Assembly: GCF_020034655.1 (NCBI RefSeq) | Contig: NZ_JAIQDJ010000003.1 | Location: 86,859 to 150,858 of the forward strand | Reading direction: 5' to 3' | DNA length: 64,000 nt | Origin: Thermomonas beijingensis | GTDB taxonomy: Bacteria > Pseudomonadota > Gammaproteobacteria > Xanthomonadales > Xanthomonadaceae | Part shown: positions 8,801-16,091 of the stretch, piece after piece | Layout of the letters: the number at the start of each line of letters is the position of its first letter | Position numbering within the stretch: position 1 is the first letter of the stretch | Position numbers and translations under genes: made by a program | Notes under the pieces: generated by a model | Databases searched by the model: none | What the model was told of the DNA's origin: nothing | What the model saw: the letters and a program-made list of their open reading frames with translations, nothing else

Positions 8801-11800
8801 TCAGGCGATAGCGATACCGCCGTTGGCAACAGCGGCCACATCACGGCAGCCTCTGAGGGTGCGGCAATTGGCGTGGCGGCACTGTCGTTTGCAGGTGATG
8901 CACTGGTGGTCAATTCCGGTGATATCAGCGCCAGTTCGGCTGCAACGGCCTATTACGGTGCCACCGGCATCGTGGCATTTGCCGGCAATGGCGCGGCGGC
9001 AGTGAGCAATACAGGCAGTGTCAGTGCCGTTTCGCAAGCGTTGCTCGGTGCACCTACGCGTGGCGTGGACGTGCAGGGCCAGCAGGGAGCAACGCTGTAT
9101 AACAGCGGCTCGATTTATGCCAACGGCAAGTACGCCTACGGTGTCTTCGCGACCTCGGCGGCAGGCGACGTCGGCATCAACAACGCCGCAGGCGGTGAAA
9201 TTGGCTTCTATTCCTATCTCGGCAGGGGCTTTGGTGTATTGGGGATTGCCTACTCGGGCGATGTCGGTGTGGTCAATGCCGGGACAATTGAAGGTTACGC
9301 CTACGGTCAGGCAGTGGGTGTCTTCGCCCTTGCTGCTGCCGGTGACGCTGGCGTGAGCAACAGCGGCCACATCACGATTCAAAGCGGAAACAATCCGGCA
9401 GTGGGTGTGTTTGCACGCGCCGATTACGGTACCGCGACGGTGGTGAACAGTGGTGATATCACGGCAGTTTCCGGTGGCGATTTGTACCCGGGAACCAATG
9501 CCTATGGCGTGCTTGCCCGCGGGGCCTATGCGCAAGTGGGCAACAGCGGCAACATCACCGCCAATGCCTACTACACGGCCACGGGCATTGCAGCGCGTTC
9601 GTACTATGGCACCCTCGTCAGCACCACCTCAAGCAGCCATATCAACGCCTCCGCGTTGTTGGTGGCGATCGGTATCGAAGGGCGCTCGGAACTCGGTAAT
9701 GTTGCGATCAGCAATGCCGGCGACATCAGTGCGACGGGTGTGCTGGGTGGCGGCGTCGGGATTCAGGCCTATAGCGGTGGCGGTAACTCCAGTGCCACCA
9801 ATACCGGTCATATCACCGCCAAATCCACCTACGGCATGGCGATTGGTGTCACCAGCTACTCGGCAGCGGGCAATGCGCAGGCCAGCAACGGCGGCATGAT
9901 TTCCGCGCAGGGCGGCGATTACGGCGCTTATGGTGTCTCGGTACAAGCCGCTCACGGGATGGCAACGATCAACAACAGCGGCAGTGTGTCGGCCACATCG
10001 ACGGGAACCTCCATCGGTATCGTTGCCGAGGCGTATGGCAATATCGTGGTCAACAACACCGCCACCGGTTCGGTGGACGCCGGCAACGGCAGCATGGCAG
10101 CTGGGATCCAGTTGACCAGCGCCAGCGGCAACGCCACGGTCAATAACGCCGGTCAGATTCATGCCAGCGGTGGCGACCTGTCGGCGGGTGTGGTGTTCAA
10201 GGGCACCAACGGCACCAACACACTGAATAATCTTGCCGCGGGCATGGTCCGTGCGGATGGTGCGGATGGCTATGCGTTTGCGGTGATTGGTGGTGATGGT
10301 GTTGAAGTCATCAATAACAGCGGCAAGCTGATGGGTGCGCTGAATTTGTATGCGGGCAATGATGTCCTCAACAACTTGGCCGGCGGTGTGTGGGATCTAA
10401 TGGGTACCACGCATACCGATTTCGGCGACGGCAATGACACGGTCAACAATTCGGTCGGCGGCAAGATCACCGTGGGCAGCGGCAAGATCGAAATGGGGGC
10501 CGGCGATGACAGCTGGGTCAATGCGGGTACGCTGACCATTGGTACAGGCGGTGTGGTCAGCTTCGGCGATGGTAACGACCTGGTGAACAACGGTGGCCTG
10601 ATCACCCTGACCGGCGGCAGCATCCAGATGGGGGCCGGTGCCAACAGCTTCATCAATGGTGGCACCATCCAAAGTATCGGCAGCGGCAACACCATTAACG
10701 TGGGGGCTGCCGGAACCTTCACCAGTGGTGGCTTGCTGAACTTCCTCAATGGGGCGACCACCGACAAGCTGGCTATCACGGGAACCTTTGCAGGTTCCGG
10801 TAACCTCAACCTGGATCTGAATCTGGTCAACAACAGCGTGGATCAGATTGCAGTCACCGGCAATATGGCCACCACGGCGGCGCAGAAAGTCAATGTCCTG
10901 TTTACCGGCATGCCGTTGACGGCGCACGCCTCGTCGGTATTTGCCACCGTCAGTGGCACTTCGGCAGCTGGCAACTTCGTCGCCGGGCAGATGATCGGCT
11001 ACAACTACGCAGCCAACTTCCTTGATGTGGGCCTGACCGTGAGCAGCCAGCTGGATGCCACCAACACCACGCCGGACAAGTTCTCGGTCAATATCGATGT
11101 CAACGGTTTGAACGATACCGGTGCATTGGCCGCTTCGGCTGCTGCGGGTGCTGCCGGCGTGATGAACACGCAGATGGGCACCTTCCGTCAGCGTTTGGGT
11201 GTGAATCCCTACGGTGATGCCGGCAAGGTATTGAGCGCCTTCATTCGTGGCTATACCGATCAAGGCGACATGCAGCCTGATCACCTGGCCGGCAACTTTG
11301 GGCAGGGTGGGCACTTCAACTACAGCCAGTCCAGCTGGGGTCGTGAATTTGGCATCAATGCCAACCTGTTCGAGAACTTGCATGCCGGCCTGGTGTTGGG
11401 CAATGCGGACAGCCGTCAGCGCCTAGCCGATGGCGGCGTGGGTGAAAACCGCTTGAACGGTGCAACGGTGGGTGGTTATGCCACCTGGTACGTGCCGGGC
11501 AGCTTCTACGTCGACTTCAATGCCCGCAAGATGGGTGCAGATATCCGCTCGACGTCGGCAGCGGGCTTGCTGACCAGCCGTTCGAACACCACCGCATGGA
11601 GCCTGGAAGCGGGCTACGAGTGGAACGTGGGTACCTTCAACTTGGTGCCACAGGTGCAGTACACCCGCACCCATGTGGAAGATCTGAAGAACTTCTTTGG
11701 TGATCGCGTCAACTTCGAATCGCACGGTGGCACCTTCACCCGCGCCCGCCTGGGCTTGGAAATGAACAAGACCTTCCAGGTAGGTGATGTGCGCTGGACG

Positions 11801-12025
11801 CCGTATGGCTCGCTCAACGCCGTGCGCGATATCAACGGCAAGAGCACCTACACCGTCGGCAACTTCTACGGCAATACCGACACTCGCGGGACCAGTGCCA
11901 TGGCGGAATTGGGCCTGGGTGTGCAGAAGGGGGGCTTCGGCTTCAACATTGGTGCCAACTGGGCCGATGGCGGCGCCTACAAGAGCTTTGTGGGTGGCCA
12001 GGCCAGCGTGCGCTTCTCTTGGTAA
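5849..12025 (+). CDS. Giant type Va autotransporter adhesin with duplicated beta-helix passenger
   Basis: The product is 2058 residues. Residues 1-49 form a long signal (charged N-region, then a hydrophobic core ending near VTA-A). Residues about 100-1450 are a repetitive passenger in which a strand motif of the form xVxNSGxIxAxxxxATGIxA recurs about every 20-24 residues, typical of a right-handed beta-helix. Residues about 1524-1600 carry four spaced GDGND-like turns. From about residue 1780 to the end is a beta-barrel translocator that finishes FSW, the terminal aromatic needed for outer-membrane insertion. The passenger would be displayed on the cell surface, probably as an adhesin. There are no cysteines to speak of and no protease motif. 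The gene is intact despite its repeats. Confidence 0.93.
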   Translation: MSNNRNSRTLGKAHNRRIIRLDPMTRAVRSALSVSALTLAIGFAGNVTAANHHVAAVHALQIERAAIDHVPVVDLTVVTDSFAIDSHRAPLVALAINEYSIGDIVIDNADPISEIQFGDAIAISGYSNGGMVDITNQADANLEAMSLLGSAIGIYGYSTTGDVSIHNAADIYAYSAGSLADGIFASGANVDVTNSGGIQADGYDWAAGIEAQAADAVSVDNSGDISASVYATGQAFGIYATGSDVTVINSGAITAQGYYATGIEARSYGDISINNSGAIDAGSIDAVYDPYTGTTTVYGSALATGINATSGGEAAAVSVANSGDINAIGYFGATGISVVSSGLGGTASVNNSGAIYASQYTKYGVGANGIFTSADGDASVTNSGAITVVSAGAATGISALSFAGTASVTNSGDIEVVSTAALGYDATGILAFSANGDVSVSNSGSVSAQASLGLLYSNAYAIRAQGFGDVSVANTGSLYANGKYAFGVYASSSAGNVTVNNADGASIGFYSYLGQGFGVLGIASLGDVSIDNAGDIAGYAYTQAVGVFGLAAAGNVSVTNSGSIATESATSASVGIFARADYGNAAVNNSGSVDAYSAQSVAYGVLARSDYGTASVTNSGTVNANGYLAAAGLIATGYYGASVTTTGGTITVLATGKATGIEAMSAVGNAVVDNASDIQAIGAVLGADGIAASSVLGNVAVGNTGAIQALSLYGDANGIRGYSIGGDVVIENHGSVMTYSNAGSAIGLYGYSMYGNTSVTNSGSVSADSYNGLADAIFASGMDVSVANSGALEAIGNTWAAGIEAQGSNAVTVTNSAAISATAGVFGQVADPDGNIVAAANGGTAFGIYATAGEGGAVVVNSGSIAVDAGYATGIEVQSLGDISVANSGNIDAGSGLNQYDMGYGYTLYYGTQLATGIAASSGGEGAAVQVVNSADITANGTFGAFGISAVSSGIGGTVTVVNSGDILASQANKYGAGVYGVFASGDSDTAVGNSGHITAASEGAAIGVAALSFAGDALVVNSGDISASSAATAYYGATGIVAFAGNGAAAVSNTGSVSAVSQALLGAPTRGVDVQGQQGATLYNSGSIYANGKYAYGVFATSAAGDVGINNAAGGEIGFYSYLGRGFGVLGIAYSGDVGVVNAGTIEGYAYGQAVGVFALAAAGDAGVSNSGHITIQSGNNPAVGVFARADYGTATVVNSGDITAVSGGDLYPGTNAYGVLARGAYAQVGNSGNITANAYYTATGIAARSYYGTLVSTTSSSHINASALLVAIGIEGRSELGNVAISNAGDISATGVLGGGVGIQAYSGGGNSSATNTGHITAKSTYGMAIGVTSYSAAGNAQASNGGMISAQGGDYGAYGVSVQAAHGMATINNSGSVSATSTGTSIGIVAEAYGNIVVNNTATGSVDAGNGSMAAGIQLTSASGNATVNNAGQIHASGGDLSAGVVFKGTNGTNTLNNLAAGMVRADGADGYAFAVIGGDGVEVINNSGKLMGALNLYAGNDVLNNLAGGVWDLMGTTHTDFGDGNDTVNNSVGGKITVGSGKIEMGAGDDSWVNAGTLTIGTGGVVSFGDGNDLVNNGGLITLTGGSIQMGAGANSFINGGTIQSIGSGNTINVGAAGTFTSGGLLNFLNGATTDKLAITGTFAGSGNLNLDLNLVNNSVDQIAVTGNMATTAAQKVNVLFTGMPLTAHASSVFATVSGTSAAGNFVAGQMIGYNYAANFLDVGLTVSSQLDATNTTPDKFSVNIDVNGLNDTGALAASAAAGAAGVMNTQMGTFRQRLGVNPYGDAGKVLSAFIRGYTDQGDMQPDHLAGNFGQGGHFNYSQSSWGREFGINANLFENLHAGLVLGNADSRQRLADGGVGENRLNGATVGGYATWYVPGSFYVDFNARKMGADIRSTSAAGLLTSRSNTTAWSLEAGYEWNVGTFNLVPQVQYTRTHVEDLKNFFGDRVNFESHGGTFTRARLGLEMNKTFQVGDVRWTPYGSLNAVRDINGKSTYTVGNFYGNTDTRGTSAMAELGLGVQKGGFGFNIGANWADGGAYKSFVGGQASVRFSW
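6152..9781 (+). repeat. Tandem ~1.8-kb internal duplication in the autotransporter passenger
   Basis: Two adjacent units encode the same order of landmarks. Copy 1 is 6152-7936 (595 codons) and copy 2 is 7937-9781 (615 codons). Shared landmarks include the block LADGIFASG/LADAIFASG, WAAGIEAQ (6461 and 8243), IGFYSYLGxGFGVLGIA (7373 and 9206) and VGIFARADYG/VGVFARADYG. Offsets grow from 1782 to 1833 bp through small in-frame insertions. A partial third copy appears to begin at 9782. Nucleotide identity is clearly below that of a recent duplication. Confidence 0.85.
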
Positions 12026-12035
12026 CCGCTTGATC

Positions 12036-12062
12036 CCGGGCCCGGCGTGCCGTCGGGCCCGG
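12036..12062 (+). terminator. Strong hairpin after the autotransporter gene (terminator or attenuator)
   Basis: Nine GC pairs (CCGGGCCCG with CGGGCCCGG, loop of nine) begin ten bases after the autotransporter stop and end 28 bases before the next start. Only scattered T follows, so full termination is doubtful. It could stabilise the long upstream mRNA or lower expression of the downstream genes. Confidence 0.5.
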
Positions 12063-12090
12063 AATTCGTAATTTGTAGTCTGGATAACAC

Positions 12091-13332
12091 GTGGCCAACG
12101 AAAACAATCCGAATGTAGTACCTGATCAGTCCTCGATCCAGTCAAATCAGGACACCCCTGAGCTGGACACCGGGCTGGACGCTCTGACAACGGAGGCTCC
12201 GGCAGCGCCAGCAACCACCGAAGCCAGAACTTCTGCCGATGCCGCCAAGCCAGGCCAAGCACCGCGTGATCTGACCCAACTCAAGGTTGAAAAAGGCTGC
12301 TCGCGTGGGCTGGCCGGATGGCTGGGACAACATCGCTTGTCACTGGCCATCACCTCCTACCAAACCGGGCGCATCTATTTGGTCGGCAGCGATCAGCAGG
12401 GTCGCGTGTCGTTTTTCGAACGCATTTTCGAGCGCGCAATGGGTGTGGTGGGCAATGCCCAACGCATCTATCTGGGTGGCTTGTATCAGTTGTGGCGGTT
12501 CGAAAATGTGCTGCGTCCGAACGAGGTCATCCATGGCCAGTTCGATAAGTGCTATGTACCGCGCAACGCGCAGACCATCGGCGATCTGGACATCCACGAA
12601 TTGGGTATCCGCAAGAATGGCAAGGTGGTGTTCATCAACACCAAATATTCCTGCTTGTCAGAACTGAGCCAGACCCACAGCTTCAAGGCGATCTGGAAGC
12701 CCAAATTCATCAGCAAGCTGGCGCCGGAGGACCGCTGCCATTTGAACGGTCTTGCGATGGTCGATGGCGAACCCAAATACGTCACTGCGGTGTGCAAGAG
12801 CGACAGTGTCGACGGCTGGCGCGACCGCCGGCATGACGGTGGCGTGGTGATCGACATCGACACCGATGAAATCGTGTGCGAAGGCCTGTCGATGCCGCAT
12901 TCGCCGCGTTGGCATAACGGCAAGCTGTGGCTGCTCAATGCCGGCACCGGTTATTTGGGCTGGGTGGATTTCGACAAAAAAGCCTTTGTGCCGCACGCCT
13001 TCGTGCCAGGCTTTGCACGCGGCTTGTCGATGATTGGCAATGTCGCAGCGGTGGGGCTCTCGAAGCCGCGTAATCAGCGCTTCGAAGGCTTGCAGCTTGA
13101 CGAAGAATTGAAGAAGCGAGATGCCGATCCGTGGTGCGGCGTGCAGATCATTTCGCTGACCAATGGCGACGTGATGAACTGGATCCGATTCGAAGGTGAC
13201 ATCACTGAAATCTTCGATATCAGTTTTCTGCCGAATGTGAAGCACCCGATGATGATCGGCCTGCGCACCACGGAAATTCGCGACTTGATCACATTTGAAT
13301 CCGACATCCCGGCGGAGGCTGCAATCGCATGA
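12091..13332 (+). CDS. TIGR03032-family (DUF4915-like) beta-propeller-like protein
   Basis: A 413-residue protein starting with GTG. The first ~60 residues are Ala/Thr/Pro-rich and look disordered. The remainder matches my memory of the TIGR03032 family, including the characteristic block MPHSPRWHNGKLWLLNAGTG (residues about 268-287) and a series of short repeated strand patterns that suggest a beta-propeller. There is no signal peptide and no membrane segment. Biochemical function is unknown. It follows the autotransporter by 65 bases and overlaps the EF-hand gene by four bases, so it is part of this surface-protein cluster. A role in modifying or handling the autotransporter is only a guess from position. 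Confidence 0.8.
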   Translation: MANENNPNVVPDQSSIQSNQDTPELDTGLDALTTEAPAAPATTEARTSADAAKPGQAPRDLTQLKVEKGCSRGLAGWLGQHRLSLAITSYQTGRIYLVGSDQQGRVSFFERIFERAMGVVGNAQRIYLGGLYQLWRFENVLRPNEVIHGQFDKCYVPRNAQTIGDLDIHELGIRKNGKVVFINTKYSCLSELSQTHSFKAIWKPKFISKLAPEDRCHLNGLAMVDGEPKYVTAVCKSDSVDGWRDRRHDGGVVIDIDTDEIVCEGLSMPHSPRWHNGKLWLLNAGTGYLGWVDFDKKAFVPHAFVPGFARGLSMIGNVAAVGLSKPRNQRFEGLQLDEELKKRDADPWCGVQIISLTNGDVMNWIRFEGDITEIFDISFLPNVKHPMMIGLRTTEIRDLITFESDIPAEAAIA

Positions 13333-13778
13333 TGCATTCACTTTCTCTGGCCGCACTGGCGTTGGGCATGCTGATCGCCCAGGGCGCACAAGCGCAGACC
13401 CACAAGCCAGCCACGGCAGCGGTGCCAGCTGCACCCGCAACCAAAGACATGGCGGCGGAAACCTTCAAGCAGTGGGACAAGAATGCCGATGGCCAATTGT
13501 CGCTGCCGGAGTTTCGTGCCGGCTGGCAGCAGGCGCAGGCGGCTGCACAACTGCAGGTGCAATTGCGCCGCCAATTTGCCACGCTGGATGCCAATCACGA
13601 TGGTGCCATCGACGCCAGTGAATACGGCAATCTGGTGCTGATCAAAAATGCCGGCAAGACGGCACCGCCACTGGCCCGCTTCGATGTCAATGCCGATGGC
13701 AAGTTGGAGTTCGGTGAGTACTTGAAGTTGGTGGAAGCCTTGGCGCCCAAGGAAGCTGCGAAGGGCGCTGCCAAGTGA
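13329..13778 (+). CDS. Exported EF-hand (calcium-binding) protein
   Basis: The 149-residue product has a signal peptide (cleavage near AQA, residue 22) and three canonical EF-hand loops: D50-E61 (DKNADGQLSLPE), D87-E98 (DANHDGAIDASE) and D119-E130 (DVNADGKLEFGE). All have acidic residues at loop positions 1, 3, 5 and 12, so Ca2+ binding in the periplasm or outside the cell is likely. Its ATG overlaps the stop of the TIGR03032 gene (ATGA), and its own stop overlaps the next start. No enzymatic domain is visible. Confidence 0.88.
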   Translation: MMHSLSLAALALGMLIAQGAQAQTHKPATAAVPAAPATKDMAAETFKQWDKNADGQLSLPEFRAGWQQAQAAAQLQVQLRRQFATLDANHDGAIDASEYGNLVLIKNAGKTAPPLARFDVNADGKLEFGEYLKLVEALAPKEAAKGAAK

Positions 13779-14314
13779 AGGCCACGTTTCATCCGGTCTG
13801 GAAGCAAGTAACGCCGGAATTGGCGCAGGAAATCGTTGCGTTCTGGAAACAGCACAATGCAATTGGCGACCAAGCCGTCGCGAATGCGCGTGCCGAGCAA
13901 GCCGTGTGCGTCGCGCGGGATGATGCCGGCCAGTTGTGTGGAGTGGGCACGGCGATAGTCAAAGTGCTGCCGCGCTTGCGCCAACCGATGTATTACTACC
14001 GCCAGTTTTTTGCCAAGGCCTTGCGCGGGCAACATCAGGAGCTGGCGTTTTATCAGGCATGCAAACAGGTGCTGCAAACGTATAACCAATCGTTGGCGCA
14101 GGCCGAAGGTTTGGGGATCTTGCTGGAAATCGAAAACGCCAAGATCGCGCATGCCTATAACCAGGCCATCGTGCCTGGATTTGAGGCAGTGTTCATTGGC
14201 TATTCGCCGCGCGGCCTGCAATTGCGCGTGGCGTATTTTGAGGATGCCATTTTGCTGACGCCGGCACCGATCCGGATGCAAGCGTTACCAGGCGGGCGTG
14301 CTGCCACCCGCTGA
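13775..14314 (+). CDS. Unrecognised protein, possibly GNAT-fold
   Basis: A 179-residue cytoplasmic protein with a GTG start overlapping the EF-hand stop (GTGA). The layout (N-terminal VTPELAQEIVAFW, a VARDDAGQLCGVGTA strand pair, then YYYRQFFAKALRGQH at the place of an acetyl-CoA-binding loop and a long helix) weakly resembles GCN5-type acetyltransferases. The usual R/Q-x-x-G-x-G/A signature is not clear. It is the last gene of the four-gene autotransporter cluster, and a role in modifying a product of the cluster is conceivable but unproven. Confidence 0.6.
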   Translation: MKATFHPVWKQVTPELAQEIVAFWKQHNAIGDQAVANARAEQAVCVARDDAGQLCGVGTAIVKVLPRLRQPMYYYRQFFAKALRGQHQELAFYQACKQVLQTYNQSLAQAEGLGILLEIENAKIAHAYNQAIVPGFEAVFIGYSPRGLQLRVAYFEDAILLTPAPIRMQALPGGRAATR

Positions 14315-14374
14315 AGAGTTGACCCATCCCCGGCACGGCAACGGTCGGAAACTGTTTACAACGGAGAACGCGCC

Positions 14375-16000
14375 ATGAAAGTACAAGCCAGTTTGTTGTC
14401 TCTCGCCATTGCGTCCACCCTGGCCGTTGCTGCGGCGCCGGCGGATGCAGCGGTATCCCTCAAGTCTGCGGCCATTGCCCGCGCGGATCTGCTGATTGGT
14501 GGCAACGCCAACTTGCTGCGTCGTGCACCGGCCGATGTATTGGTGGCCAAAGACGCGGTGGTCGATGCCAAGGGCACCGAGCACGTACGCTACAACCGGA
14601 CGTGGAATGGCCTGCCGGTCATCGGTGGCGATTTCGTAGTGCATTCGCGCAATGGCAAGCTGTCCAGCGTCAGCCAGACCTTGACCAGTGCACAGCGTCC
14701 GTCGTTGCGTGCACAGGTCAGCCGTGATCAGGCCATCGTCGAAGCCGGTGCGCACTTTGGCACCCAGTTCTTCGGTGCACCGACTGCACGCACCGTGGTG
14801 TATGCCCGCAACACCGTGCCGGTGTTAGCGCATGAAGTGGTCTTCAACGGCATCAAGGCCGACCAAACCCCGACCGAAATGCATTATTTCGTCGATGCCC
14901 GCAGTGGCAAGATTCTGGATCAATGGGACGGCGTCAATACCGCCAAGCCGGGTCCTGGTGGCGGTGGCGGCAGCTGCACCCCGGCCGTGGGCATTGGCAA
15001 GACACTGACCGAAGGCAACGTGACGCTGAACACCTCCCTGTGTGGCAGCAGCTACAGCATGGTGGATACCACCCGCGGTGGCGGCGCTACCCACAACATG
15101 GCGATGAAGACCATCGGCATGGGCAATGTGTTTACCGCCAGCAGCAATACGTGGGGCAACAACTTGGTCACCAACTCGCAGACCGTGGGTGCGGATGCAC
15201 AGTACGGCATTGCGACAACGTGGGATTACTACTTGAACGTGCATAACCGCCACGGCATCGACGGCGCGGGCACGGGTGCCATCACCCGCGTGCATTACGG
15301 CCGCAACTACCAGAATGCCTTCTGGAGCGACGGTTGCTACTGCATGACCTTCGGTGATGGCGATAACGGTGCCACCATCTATCCATTGGTCGCCATCGAT
15401 GTGGCTGGCCATGAAATGTCGCACGGTGTCACCAGCCGTTCGGCAGCACTGGTGTACAGCGGTGAGTCGGGCGGCTTGAATGAAGCCACCTCCGACATCT
15501 TCGGCACCATGGTGGAGTACTACGCCAGCAATGCCGCGGATCCAGGCGACTACGTGATGGGTGAGAAGCTGTTTCCGAATAATGCCGATATGAAGAAGGC
15601 GATTCGCTGGATGTTCAAGCCCAGTTTGGACAAGGCTTCGGCCGACTGCTATTCATCCTCGGTCGGCTCGCTGGATGTGCACTACAGTTCGGGTGTAGCC
15701 AACCATTTCTACTATCTGCTGGCGGAAGGTGCGGTGGTACCCAGTGGGTTTGGTGCCGGCACGTGGGCCAACCTGACTCCTGCAAAGCTGGTGTGCAACG
15801 GTAATACGGCGCTTGCTGGCATCGGTCGCGACAAGGCCAGCAAAATCTGGTATCTGGCACTGACCGCCTACATGACCTCCACCACCAACTATGCCGGTGC
15901 GCGCAGTGCGACCTTGAGTGCGGCAGCGGAGTTGTACGGCAATGGTTCTGCCGAGTACAACGCGGTGGCCGCGGCATGGAGTGCAGTCAGCGTCAGTTGA
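14375..16000 (+). CDS. Secreted thermolysin-like (M4) zinc metalloprotease
   Basis: A 541-residue preproenzyme: signal peptide (to about residue 26, ADA), an inhibitory FTP/PepSY-type propeptide (about 30-185), a Gly-rich linker (PGPGGGGG, 193-199), then the catalytic domain. The zinc site is HEMSH at 346-350, with E370 in GGLNEATSD as third ligand. The later HYSSGVANHFYYL block supplies the catalytic histidine. Several cysteines are paired around CYC (321-323), unlike Bacillus thermolysin but common in proteobacterial forms. It is preceded by GGAGA and followed by a terminator, hence monocistronic. In relatives it acts as a secreted protease. Confidence 0.95.
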   Translation: MKVQASLLSLAIASTLAVAAAPADAAVSLKSAAIARADLLIGGNANLLRRAPADVLVAKDAVVDAKGTEHVRYNRTWNGLPVIGGDFVVHSRNGKLSSVSQTLTSAQRPSLRAQVSRDQAIVEAGAHFGTQFFGAPTARTVVYARNTVPVLAHEVVFNGIKADQTPTEMHYFVDARSGKILDQWDGVNTAKPGPGGGGGSCTPAVGIGKTLTEGNVTLNTSLCGSSYSMVDTTRGGGATHNMAMKTIGMGNVFTASSNTWGNNLVTNSQTVGADAQYGIATTWDYYLNVHNRHGIDGAGTGAITRVHYGRNYQNAFWSDGCYCMTFGDGDNGATIYPLVAIDVAGHEMSHGVTSRSAALVYSGESGGLNEATSDIFGTMVEYYASNAADPGDYVMGEKLFPNNADMKKAIRWMFKPSLDKASADCYSSSVGSLDVHYSSGVANHFYYLLAEGAVVPSGFGAGTWANLTPAKLVCNGNTALAGIGRDKASKIWYLALTAYMTSTTNYAGARSATLSAAAELYGNGSAEYNAVAAAWSAVSVS

Positions 16001-16023
16001 TGATCTGGCATTAGGCAAACACG

Positions 16024-16051
16024 AACGGCCCGCGCAAGCGGGCCGTTTGTT
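16024..16051 (+). terminator. Rho-independent terminator after the M4 protease
   Basis: AACGGCCCGC and GCGGGCCGTT form a ten-base-pair stem with loop GCAA, followed by TTTGTT. The stem is also preceded by A-rich sequence on the other strand, so it may serve the convergent Rieske reductase gene as well. Confidence 0.8.
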
Positions 16052-16091
16052 ATCAATGCAGTACGATGATTGAAGCTCTTGTTGGCAGCGA

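Noticed and set aside
6152..10160. CRISPR-like regular short repeats (AACAGCGGC and similar)
   Set aside because: They are in-frame codons for the NSG motif of a beta-helix, of variable sequence and spacing, with no spacers.
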